From Wenzhouxiangella sp. XN201 (GTDB lineage: Bacteria; Pseudomonadota; Gammaproteobacteria; Xanthomonadales; Wenzhouxiangellaceae): 64,000 nt of DNA. The translations under genes were made by a program, and so were the position numbers. The notes under the pieces are model-generated. The model worked only from the letters and a program-made list of their open reading frames with translations. It ran no database searches and was not told the DNA's origin. The stretch is taken from positions 868,001-932,000 of the forward strand of contig NZ_JAAIVI010000017.1 in NCBI RefSeq assembly GCF_011008905.1, written 5' to 3'. Positions within the stretch are counted from its first letter, which is position 1; every line of letters starts with the position of its first letter. Below, one piece after another: positions 56,876 through 64,000 of this stretch.

Positions 56876-57892
56876 TTAGTCCTTAAAATATCGGTGAACC
56901 TGAAAGGTGCGACGACCGACCTCAAAAGCCATCCGGCTTCGTCTCATCGCGCTCAAGGCAGCCTGTAGGCCACTATGTCCCTCTAGGCGAACATTGCGAC
57001 TCGTGCGGATGAAACGATCACGATCCCCGGTGCTTAGAAACTGTAGGGCATAGTTGAGCCGGACGTAGGAAAGGCGTTGGTCCAGAGCGCGCTCCGGGAT
57101 ACCCTTCATGCCTCGCAGCTTCTCAACGAAGTACAGCATTCGCTTTAGCCGCTCCTCGAGCGCTTCACCGCGCGAGTTCCGGAACGAATTAGTGTAAGAA
57201 CCGGGTACGTCTCTACGATAAACCGACATCGCATCCGGCAAATATAAAACACCTTTGCGCCCCAGGATGGCTTCGATGAAGAAATCGCCAACAGGAAGTC
57301 CAGGGTCATTGAAGAACCAGTCTGGCAGGCTCTGAGCGGCATTTGCCCGCATCAGCATGGAAGCGGTCGGTGCAAATTGGTTGTGGCGCGCAATGATTGT
57401 TTCTGGTTGAACTATACGTTCCTTGGGACCGTAGTAAAAATGCCTCTTCTGCTTTCCGCTGCGTACGGATAGGCGCAGGGCCGAGTGGACGCACAGATCC
57501 ACCTCCGGGTATCGACGCAGAGCATCGACCTGTCTCTGCAGTTTATAGGGGCAGCACCAGTAGTCATCGCCCTCGCATAGGGCGATAAACTCCCCATTTG
57601 CATGAGGAAACGTGAAGCGTGATGGGCGCATGTCTCGTTTAAATTGATTAGTCTCTTGGAGGATGGGGTGTATTTGCCCTGAGTGTTTAATGGCTAAGTC
57701 GCGAACGGCGGCTGCCGTACCATCCGTCGACGCATCGTCATGCACGATGACTTCTACAGGAAAATCCGTCTTCTGAATCAGCATGCTTTCCAGCGCCTGA
57801 CCAATAAACGGCTCATGATTGTAGGTGTGGCAGAGTATTGAGACGGTGGGTGTCCGTCCTTTCATAGCTGCCCCAATAGTATTCTTAGCCAT
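56876..57892 (-). CDS. Family 2 glycosyltransferase
   Basis: 338 aa. VSILCHTYNHEPFIGQALES, VIVHDDASTDGTAAA and ALCEGDDYWCCPYKLQRQ give the GT-A fold with the DD and EGDD metal site. No membrane helices, so a cytosolic enzyme working at the membrane. The ATG ten codons in (57865) has GGGG 7 nt upstream and may be the true start. Begins a short pair with the sulfotransferase; a 197-nt gap upstream probably holds its promoter. Confidence 0.87.
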   Translation of the reverse strand: MAKNTIGAAMKGRTPTVSILCHTYNHEPFIGQALESMLIQKTDFPVEVIVHDDASTDGTAAAVRDLAIKHSGQIHPILQETNQFKRDMRPSRFTFPHANGEFIALCEGDDYWCCPYKLQRQVDALRRYPEVDLCVHSALRLSVRSGKQKRHFYYGPKERIVQPETIIARHNQFAPTASMLMRANAAQSLPDWFFNDPGLPVGDFFIEAILGRKGVLYLPDAMSVYRRDVPGSYTNSFRNSRGEALEERLKRMLYFVEKLRGMKGIPERALDQRLSYVRLNYALQFLSTGDRDRFIRTSRNVRLEGHSGLQAALSAMRRSRMAFEVGRRTFQVHRYFKD

Positions 57893-58089
57893 CTTGGAAG
57901 ACTCTCCAATGTGCTGTACCTTGTATGTACAAACATCATTACCTACATTCCTACCAAAAAAATTGGATTAGTCATTTTGAGCTGGTCGCGATAGGGTCGA
58001 GGATTCAAATCAGGCAGGGCGTAAGTACACCACTGACAGTCTGACCTCGAAAACCTGACTGGAAACTACCTGTGGATGACTAATGCCGC

Positions 58090-58527
58090 TTAACGGGCGC
58101 GCAATTTTAGCTTCATTGAGTTGTATTTTATCCTTTTAAATCCGAAGCTTTGATAAAAGCTGATTGCCTTTGCGTTACAGGGGGCCACCTCGAGGCAAAT
58201 TGATTGCATTCCGTCGAGCTTGCATTCCAGGATCACCGCATCCAGTAGATCTGAGGCAAGTGACGTTCCCCGGTACTGCTCTGTCACAGCAATTGAAGAA
58301 ATAAATGCAAATCTTTCCTGTATGTCATTCGAATAAAAAGCAGCGTGGCCAACATCTGCATTCCCGGTGGACGCGAATAAATTTTTTGCGTAACGTGAAA
58401 GTTTCCTTGAGTATTCGTCCAAATTAACTCGTGAACTCAAAGGAGGCGTGAAGTCATGATCCAAAGCACTAAGGAAACGTAGTATGCGTTCGGCAGACTG
58501 ATCCTGAACTATCACCAAGCCTTTCAT
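58090..58527 (-). CDS. GNAT-family N-acetyltransferase
   Basis: 145 aa. SSIAVTEQYRGTSLASDLLD is the acetyl-CoA loop (Q/RxxGxG/A in altered form) and NAKAISFYQSFGFKR the C-terminal block. With the VioA-like aminotransferase it could acetylate the amino sugar, as VioB does, though VioB is a different fold. ATGA overlap with the WbqC gene. AT-rich like its neighbours. Confidence 0.8.
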   Translation of the reverse strand: MKGLVIVQDQSAERILRFLSALDHDFTPPLSSRVNLDEYSRKLSRYAKNLFASTGNADVGHAAFYSNDIQERFAFISSIAVTEQYRGTSLASDLLDAVILECKLDGMQSICLEVAPCNAKAISFYQSFGFKRIKYNSMKLKLRAR

Positions 58528-59237
58528 AACAATCGAAAAGCGGGGAGGAGAGCCTTGGTGCCATTGATGCCATTGAACATAATTGTATCAATTATGGAGA
58601 GATTGCGAACATAGGCCGAGTTCAACTGTTTATAGCTGACTTCGCCCACTTCATGAAATATTAGCGCTATTCCATCTGCCTCAAACGCTTCCCGATTGTA
58701 TAATTCTTTCCCTCCGATCGGATTGAGGTATTCATCTGCCCCGACTTTTCTACATATTTCTATAACGCGGCTTTGCCCTTTGAGGTGCTTTGTACTACCG
58801 ATGTTCGACGACGTTACTATGTTTGACGTTATATCAAGCACAGATTTAATAACGTGTATAGAGTGAAGTAAGAAAGTGAAGAGGTTTTGTGATTCGCATT
58901 GAATGCAGCGGTTGAATACTGTCATTCCCTCATTGAAAAAAGGGGCCGTTGCATAAGCTCCTTTAATCTTATTGTAGAGCTTTTGCTTATCTCGTGGCCA
59001 ATTGGTAGAGATTTCTCTATCACGTACATCTAGGTAGTCTGAGTCTTTTTTTAAAGGCAGAGTAAAAAAGCGGTCTTTGCCATTATTCAGATATCTGTTT
59101 CTATGTATCCATCCCTTCTTTGTAAACTGGATGTCATCATAAACTACAAATGTGTCAACATAGTTCATGATTTGCCAGTATCCCAAATAGGGGAGAAAGT
59201 ATGGCTGCATGATTGCTACTCGGCAATTATGCTGCAT
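58524..59237 (-). CDS. WbqC-family protein
   Basis: 237 aa. VAIMQPYFLPYLGYWQIMNY and DTFVVYDDIQFTKKGWIHRN are the WbqC (PF08889) hallmark; ETLI-type end is replaced by AFRLL. The family occurs in O-antigen clusters beside amino-sugar genes; its activity is not established. One nt after the pyruvyl transferase. AT-rich, probably acquired. Confidence 0.88.
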   Translation of the reverse strand: MQHNCRVAIMQPYFLPYLGYWQIMNYVDTFVVYDDIQFTKKGWIHRNRYLNNGKDRFFTLPLKKDSDYLDVRDREISTNWPRDKQKLYNKIKGAYATAPFFNEGMTVFNRCIQCESQNLFTFLLHSIHVIKSVLDITSNIVTSSNIGSTKHLKGQSRVIEICRKVGADEYLNPIGGKELYNREAFEADGIALIFHEVGEVSYKQLNSAYVRNLSIIDTIMFNGINGTKALLPAFRLL

Positions 59238-59238
59238 T

Positions 59239-60543
59239 TCAGAGTCTCTTTAGTAGTTCGAAGTTCAGTTCCGCCTGTTTTTTGACCGCTGGTATATGAA
59301 ATTCTAAGAACTCCCTGTATTCGATGACATTTCTCCAGCAATCTTGGATCTTTGTCTTGATGTCATTAGGTGATGAGGGGTCTGCCAAATAGTCCTCAAC
59401 GCCTGCTACCATCGCAAACCCTCTTAGCTTGTGAGCTTTGGGTTCGTGTCCATAGTCAATGATAACCGTTGGAACGTGCTGCGAAATGGCTGCTACAGCT
59501 GCATGTACCCGTCCGCTTACAAGCATATCCATCGATCCTATAATTGCCTTTGTGTCCCAGGCACTATAGATGCCGTCTAACGTAATCACGTTCTTCGCTA
59601 TTCCTCTCCGTCTTAGAATCTTTTGGAGGGTTTTGATAATCGGATAGTCTCGACCATGTTTGAGTTCAAAAGTGGACGGAGGCGGATCAAATCCATTTGA
59701 GTGAGAAAATAGGCAAACTTTAGCACCTAGAACTGCGTCCAAGTGCTCGATTGATTCGACGAAGGTTTGGTAGTCCTCATCTTGGCGTGGCCACTTGTCG
59801 AAGGGGCCTTCTTCAAAATTCCAGCCACAGATTGTAAAACCAACTATTGGCGCCTGGTTATCATCATTGGTATTCTGGAGACCTTTGACAATTTTTTCCA
59901 CTTTATCCTTTTTTGCCGGATTGAAGATAAAGGCGGGGCATGCGGTCGTCCGAGTTCTAGAGCAATCAAAGCCTTCGTCGTGTAGCAGTTTTGTACTAAG
60001 GGGCTCGCGGTTTGTTACTAGGTCAAATGATGCGTAAACGCGTTTTGCAAGATTCTTTAGCTTCTCGTCTCCAAACGGGCCTGGTGATCCAGCTAACATG
60101 GCTGTCTTCTTATTCATCAATTGAGCTGTTTGGTCTTTTAAGAGACCAACTTCAAACCTGTCTGGGCTAATCAGATTGGCGTTATCGCCCCATATGTCAC
60201 CGCTGAAGTCAATGACCATGTCAGCCCAGTGTAGGGCCTCTAGATAGGGGGTTGTGTCTTCAATGTGGCCTGTTTGGTGATATTTGTTGGCAATGGAGGC
60301 TTCCCTTCTCGCTATCTGGAGGTCCGTTTCAGTCCAGCCGAAGTAAAGCTCCATTGGTAATACCGTGATTTGTTCCGCTATGCAAAAACGTTTCGACATT
60401 TGAAGAGTCGTTTTCACGCTTGCAGTGGGGAAGGTTCGTTTTAGTTCTCGAAAAAAGGGTTCAATAATATAGTAGTTTCCTATGTTACCAAACTCCATTC
60501 GACCCCAGTGCAAGCTACATTGGCCTGTGACTAGAATATTCAT
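59239..60543 (-). CDS. Polysaccharide pyruvyl transferase family protein
   Basis: 434 aa. NIGNYYIIEPFFRELKRTFP at the N-terminus and MLVSGRVHAAVAAISQHVPT near residue 365 are the PF04230 marks; MVIDFSGDIWGDN is the first nucleotide-site loop. Would add a pyruvate ketal from PEP to a sugar, giving the glycan negative charge. Lies in the AT-rich part of the cluster, 75 nt after the aminotransferase gene. Confidence 0.82.
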   Translation of the reverse strand: MNILVTGQCSLHWGRMEFGNIGNYYIIEPFFRELKRTFPTASVKTTLQMSKRFCIAEQITVLPMELYFGWTETDLQIARREASIANKYHQTGHIEDTTPYLEALHWADMVIDFSGDIWGDNANLISPDRFEVGLLKDQTAQLMNKKTAMLAGSPGPFGDEKLKNLAKRVYASFDLVTNREPLSTKLLHDEGFDCSRTRTTACPAFIFNPAKKDKVEKIVKGLQNTNDDNQAPIVGFTICGWNFEEGPFDKWPRQDEDYQTFVESIEHLDAVLGAKVCLFSHSNGFDPPPSTFELKHGRDYPIIKTLQKILRRRGIAKNVITLDGIYSAWDTKAIIGSMDMLVSGRVHAAVAAISQHVPTVIIDYGHEPKAHKLRGFAMVAGVEDYLADPSSPNDIKTKIQDCWRNVIEYREFLEFHIPAVKKQAELNFELLKRL

Positions 60544-60618
60544 TGCAATGTGCCTTAGAGTTTGAGTTAGAAGATGCTTGCAGTTAATGGCATTTTCTCG
60601 ATCAACGTCCGCGCAAAT

Positions 60619-61743
60619 TCAACCTGACGCCAATGAAGCAATTCTTGTGGTGATTCTCTTAATATCTAATTCTGCGAGTTTTGGGTATATCGGTAGGCAG
60701 ATTGATTGTTCCGACGCGTTGTGCGCAATGCGCCACTCGTTCCGGTCAATGCCTGGAACGTGTCGGTACATGGGGAATTCTGGAATCAAGGGGTAGAAAT
60801 ACCGTCTTCCGTGGATGCCATCGTCGCGTAGGCGGAAGTACAGTTGATCTCGGGTTAGCGGATAGTCGTTCTGGACGAAGATCGGAAAGTACGCGTGGTT
60901 ATGCCGTTTGGCTGTCGATGGAGCGTGGCAATGGATGCCGTGAATGTCGGCCAGCTGTTTCCTGTAAAGGGAGTCGATGCGGGATCGATCCGCAATGGCC
61001 TGGTCAATATGATTGAGCTGTGCGAGCCCCACGGCCGCCTGGAATTCATTCATCTTGGCGTTGATTCCGGCGGCGACGACAGTGGTCTCGTTGGCGAATC
61101 CGAAGTTCTTGAGGTAGTCAATGCGTTGCTTGGTCCTGGCGTCAGGGCTAACGATGGCACCCCCTTCGAATGTATTAAAAACCTTGGTAGCGTGAAAACT
61201 CAGGATGGAAAGGTCGCCGTGGCGCAGAATGCTGCCACCCTCGTCTTCGACGCCAAAACAGTGGGCGGCGTCGTAGATCAGGCGTAGGCCGTATAGGTTG
61301 GCGATGTCCTGGAGACCGTCGACATCCGCCGGGTGTCCGTAAACATGCACAGGCAGGATGGCGCTGGTCTTGGGCGTGATGACCGCCTCTACCTGAGCCG
61401 GGTCGAGATTGAGCGTAACCGGATCGACATCGACGAACACGGGCGTCAGGTCGTTCCATAGCAACGCGTTGGCCGTTGCGACGAAACTGTACGGGGTCGT
61501 GATCACTTCGCCACTGAGCCGCAAGGCCTGCATCGCCGTTACCAGTGCCAGCGTTCCATTGGCGAATAGCGAGATATGCTCGACTCCAAGGTATTCGCAC
61601 AGGGCGGCCTCGAGCTGTTCGTGGAACGGGCCCTTGTTAGTTAGCCTGTGCGTGCGCCAGATTTCCTCGAGATAGGGCATCACCTCCTCGAGCGGCGGGA
61701 GCTGTGGGCGGGTGACAAACAATGGCTCTTCTTTCTTCTTCAT
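60619..61743 (-). CDS. DegT/DnrJ/EryC1 aminotransferase, VioA-like
   Basis: 374 aa PLP enzyme. LTNKGPFHEQLEAALCEYLG, FANGTLALVTAMQAL, VITTPYSFVATANALLWNDL and SFHATKVFNTFEGGAIV with the PLP lysine are close in pattern to VioA, which makes dTDP-4-amino-4,6-dideoxyglucose. Its substrate would be the dTDP-4-keto sugar made by rfbA and rfbB at the other end of the window. Overlaps the GT2 gene by 4 nt. Confidence 0.87.
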   Translation of the reverse strand: MKKKEEPLFVTRPQLPPLEEVMPYLEEIWRTHRLTNKGPFHEQLEAALCEYLGVEHISLFANGTLALVTAMQALRLSGEVITTPYSFVATANALLWNDLTPVFVDVDPVTLNLDPAQVEAVITPKTSAILPVHVYGHPADVDGLQDIANLYGLRLIYDAAHCFGVEDEGGSILRHGDLSILSFHATKVFNTFEGGAIVSPDARTKQRIDYLKNFGFANETTVVAAGINAKMNEFQAAVGLAQLNHIDQAIADRSRIDSLYRKQLADIHGIHCHAPSTAKRHNHAYFPIFVQNDYPLTRDQLYFRLRDDGIHGRRYFYPLIPEFPMYRHVPGIDRNEWRIAHNASEQSICLPIYPKLAELDIKRITTRIASLASG

Positions 61744-62621
61744 TTTTTGTCTGCACTTGCGTAGTTCAGTGCGGTTATCTGTTCCGATACCAGCCCGATC
61801 AGGAAGACGATTACCGCGGCACTGAAAAGCAGTAAGCTCATGTTGGTAAAACGTGCTTGTGTAAAAAAGGTGTATCCGTAATAGGCAAGGCCTGTACAGA
61901 AGAAAACAAGACTGGCAGGTAAAAAGAGTTTCAGTGGTGCATACAACGTCGCAATTTTGAAGATGATCACCAAAAACCTGAGCCCATCGCGAATCGGCCG
62001 AATATGGCTCTTGCCTTCCCTCTTTCGTGCGTCGATTGCGACGAAATCTACCGAATAGCCCGACCTCATGAACGCCATCGTAATCGTGGTGGGATACGAA
62101 AACCCATTCGGCAACAGGTATAGAAACTTCTTGAAGAGTTGGGCGCGGGCAACGCGGAAACCGGATGTCAGATCGGGAATAGTGTGCCCGGTGACGATCG
62201 ACGCGACGATGTTGTAGGCGCCGTTGGCGGCCAGGCGGGCCGAGTTGGCGTGTGATTTGGCGCCAGCACGGGCGCCGACGACCATGTCATACCCGGCTTG
62301 CATGCGTTCGAGCAGGCGGGGGATGTCGGCCGGGTCGTGTTGGCCGTCGCCGTCGAGGAAAACCAGGATGTCGCCTTCCGCGCTGCGCGCGCCGCGTTTT
62401 ATGGCCGCGCCGTTGCCCAGGGCGTGCGGGTGCTGGACGACTTTGGCGCCGGCTTCCCTGGCCAATTCGGCGGTACGGTCGGTCGAGCCGTCGTCGACAA
62501 CGATGACCTCGGCCTCGGGCAGGTGCTGGCGCACGCCTTCGACCACCTGGCCGATGGCGCCCTCTTCGTCTTTGGCCGGGATGATGACCGAAATCATTTC
62601 GGGGTTATTGTTCATGGTCAC
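61740..62621 (-). CDS. DPM1/GtrB-like polyprenyl-phosphate glycosyltransferase
   Basis: 293 aa. MISVIIPAKDEEGAIGQVVE, VIVVDDGSTDRTAELA and ILVFLDGDGQHDPADIPRLL give a GT2 domain; two C-terminal membrane helices (about 230-285). Members move a sugar from a nucleotide onto undecaprenyl or dolichyl phosphate. Between the dehydrogenase and aminotransferase genes of one operon. Confidence 0.88.
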   Translation of the reverse strand: MTMNNNPEMISVIIPAKDEEGAIGQVVEGVRQHLPEAEVIVVDDGSTDRTAELAREAGAKVVQHPHALGNGAAIKRGARSAEGDILVFLDGDGQHDPADIPRLLERMQAGYDMVVGARAGAKSHANSARLAANGAYNIVASIVTGHTIPDLTSGFRVARAQLFKKFLYLLPNGFSYPTTITMAFMRSGYSVDFVAIDARKREGKSHIRPIRDGLRFLVIIFKIATLYAPLKLFLPASLVFFCTGLAYYGYTFFTQARFTNMSLLLFSAAVIVFLIGLVSEQITALNYASADKK

Positions 62622-62630
62622 TCGTGGTTC

Positions 62631-63980
62631 CTAGAGCCTCGCGTCGGTCGTTTCGGTCGGGAAGGCGCCCTTCACATCGTAGACGACGTGGCGCGGCCGG
62701 GCCAGTTGTCGGATGGCTTCGATGCCCTGGTTCTTGAAGCAGTCGTGGGCGACGGCGATGACGATGCCGTCGTAGTGGGCATCTTGCGGGTTTTCGACCA
62801 GCGCGACGCCGTGTTCGTGGCGGGCGTATTCGGCTTCCACCCAGGGATCGTGCAGGTCGACTTCGATGCCGTAGCTTTCGAGCTCGTCGGCAATGTCGAC
62901 CACGCGGGTATTGCGGATGTCGGCGCAGTTTTCCTTGAAGGCCAGGCCCATGATCAGCACGCGGGCGTCGCGGGTATCGATGTCCTTGCGGATCATCTGC
63001 TTGACCAGCTCGCGCGCCACGTGGCGGCCCATGCCGTCGTTGATGCGGCGGCCGGCCAGGATGACCTCCGGGTGGTAGCCGACGGCTTCGGCGCGGTGGG
63101 TCAGGTAGTAGGGGTCAACGCCGATGCAGTGGCCGCCGACCAGGCCGGGTCGAAAGGGCAGGAAGTTCCACTTGGTGCCGGCGGCTTCGAGCACTTCGGT
63201 GGTGTCCAGCCCCAGGCGGTTGAAGATCAGGGCCAGTTCGTTGACCAGCGCGATGTTGAGGTCGCGCTGGGTATTTTCGATGACCTTGGCGGCCTCCGCC
63301 ACGGCAATCGAGCTGACTCGGTGGGTGCCGGCTTCGACGATGTTGTTGTAGAGGGCGTCGATGAAATCGGCGGCTTCCGGGGTGGCGCCGGCGGTGATCT
63401 TGACCACGTTCTTGAGGCTGTGGGCGGTGTCGCCGGGGTTGATGCGTTCGGGGCTGTAACCGGCGAAGAAGAGTTGGCTGGTTTGCTGGTTGGCTGGTTG
63501 GCTGGTTTGGGGCGGCTCGCCTGCGGCTTTGCCGGTTGCGCATTCGAGGCCGCTTTGGTTCTCCAGGATCGGGATGCAGATTTCTTCGGTGCAGCCGGGG
63601 TAGACGGTGGCTTCGAAGATGACGGTGTCGCCGGGTTTGAGCACGGCGCCGATGGTGGTGCAGGCGGCTTGCAGGTGGCTCAGGTCGGGTTGTTTGTATT
63701 GGTCCACCGGTGTCGGCACCGCGACGATGTAGACCTGGCAGTCGGCCATTTCCTCCGGTTTGCGGGCAAAGCTCAGTTGCCCGGCGCTGGCCAGGTCTTC
63801 GGTCGAGACTTCACGGGTCGGGTCGTGGCCGGCTGAAAGTTGCTCGATGCGGGTCTCGTCGACGTCGTAGCCGATGGTTGGCTGGCGCTTTCCGAAGGCC
63901 ACGGCCAGCGGCAGGCCCACGTAGCCCAGGCCGATGACTGCGATATGTGCCGCATTCGGATCGGGCAGGGGGCTTGGCAT
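62631..63980 (-). CDS. UDP-hexosamine 6-dehydrogenase (WbpO/TviB type) with in-frame repeat insertion
   Basis: Oxidises a UDP-HexNAc to its uronic acid, NAD-dependent. 449 aa: IAVIGLGYVGLPLAVAF (15-ish, Rossmann), VPTPVDQYKQPDL, FEATVYPGCTEE, FFAGYSPERINPGD, and FRPGLVGGHCIGVDPYYLT with the catalytic Cys. Between ENQSGLEC (about 148) and FFAGYSPE (171) there are about 20 extra residues; QTSQPANQQTSQL (158-170) is encoded by a GGCTGGTT-class array. The reading frame is kept. The site is a surface loop in related enzymes by inference, so activity may survive. First gene of the operon running left. Confidence 0.9.
   Translation of the reverse strand: MPSPLPDPNAAHIAVIGLGYVGLPLAVAFGKRQPTIGYDVDETRIEQLSAGHDPTREVSTEDLASAGQLSFARKPEEMADCQVYIVAVPTPVDQYKQPDLSHLQAACTTIGAVLKPGDTVIFEATVYPGCTEEICIPILENQSGLECATGKAAGEPPQTSQPANQQTSQLFFAGYSPERINPGDTAHSLKNVVKITAGATPEAADFIDALYNNIVEAGTHRVSSIAVAEAAKVIENTQRDLNIALVNELALIFNRLGLDTTEVLEAAGTKWNFLPFRPGLVGGHCIGVDPYYLTHRAEAVGYHPEVILAGRRINDGMGRHVARELVKQMIRKDIDTRDARVLIMGLAFKENCADIRNTRVVDIADELESYGIEVDLHDPWVEAEYARHEHGVALVENPQDAHYDGIVIAVAHDCFKNQGIEAIRQLARPRHVVYDVKGAFPTETTDARL
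63474..63509. repeat. GGCTGGTT-class array inside the dehydrogenase gene
   Basis: Plus strand TTGGCTGG, TTTGCTGG, TTGGCTGG, TTGGCTGG, TTTG: four and a half octamers, followed by GGGGCGGCT, the same flanking motif as inside the cassettes at 8.5 and 14.3 kb. Single arm, in frame. Confidence 0.85.
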
Positions 63981-64000
63981 TCGGCATCCTGGTGGCTCGC

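Noticed and set aside
57990-58060. tRNA-like T-loop (GATTCAAATC)
   Set aside because: No acceptor stem, D-arm or anticodon arm can be folded around it.
62298-63836. 512-codon plus-strand open frame
   Set aside because: Antisense to the nucleotide-sugar dehydrogenase and GT2 genes.

Overview
The window is a high-GC bacterial chromosome segment. Gene content and order (rplU-rpmA-obgE, murJ/ribF/ileS/lspA, rplY-pth-ychF, a type IV pilus block, pspABC, rfbBACD) point to a gammaproteobacterium. The combination of NfrA/NfrB, a PilR/sigma-54-type pilA promoter and a CRP/Clp-type site would fit the Xanthomonadales/Wenzhouxiangella side of the class, but no rRNA or tRNA is present and the placement is inference.

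Layout. 0-6.4 kb: ispB (cut by the edge), ssb, then the dTDP-L-rhamnose genes rfbB, rfbA, rfbC, rfbD and a GDP-mannose gene (manC). 6.5-14.3 kb: a DUF1684 lipoprotein, two crotonase-family enzymes, a phage-shock operon pspA-pspB-pspC plus a small membrane gene behind a sigma-54 promoter, an FKBP-type isomerase, a NUDIX hydrolase, a copper chaperone, a PilZ-like protein and a thioesterase. 14.5-21.3 kb: uvrA, rplU-rpmA, obgE and a MuiA-like protein. 21.3-28.9 kb: wecB divergent from nfrB-nfrA and a YbcH/DUF4434-like gene, probably one poly-ManNAc-type exopolysaccharide locus with a c-di-GMP-binding synthase and a CRP-like site between the two arms. 29-38 kb: rpsT, murJ, an operon cstA / cory-CC-star / ArsA-like ATPase, ribF, ileS and lspA. 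38-44.3 kb: a Phd-VapC toxin-antitoxin pair among REP sequences, a BAX-inhibitor-1 protein, a four-helix-bundle gene inside a repeat cassette, rplY, pth, ychF and an orphan HigA with a stub of HigB. 44.4-51.9 kb: pilD, pilC, an ankyrin protein, pilB, pilA and a GT-C-like membrane protein that is a candidate pilin glycosyltransferase. 52-64 kb: a surface-polysaccharide cluster (second epimerase, flippase, ArnD-like deacetylase, sulfotransferase, two GT2s, GNAT, WbqC, pyruvyl transferase, VioA-like aminotransferase, nucleotide-sugar dehydrogenase); 58-60.6 kb is visibly AT-richer and probably acquired.

The most unusual signal is a population of repeat cassettes spread over the window. Each is built from 3-5 copies of a 7-10 nt unit, usually as two facing arms 50-450 bp apart. 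The unit differs from locus to locus, but five loci share a degenerate heptamer core CRCRRAD, five share an octamer GGCTGGTT, and two share GGGACYM. Most cassettes are empty. One carries a shortened GxxExxY (PD-(D/E)XK) gene and splits rfbB from rfbA; another carries a complete four-helix-bundle (S23/bAvd-like) gene. Arms run up to start and stop codons (rfbB, murJ, ileS, pth, ribF, pilD), and one array lies in frame inside the nucleotide-sugar dehydrogenase. Two unrelated genes 6 kb apart share a nearly identical promoter/leader joined to such an array. No transposase or recombinase is visible, so movement would have to be driven in trans.
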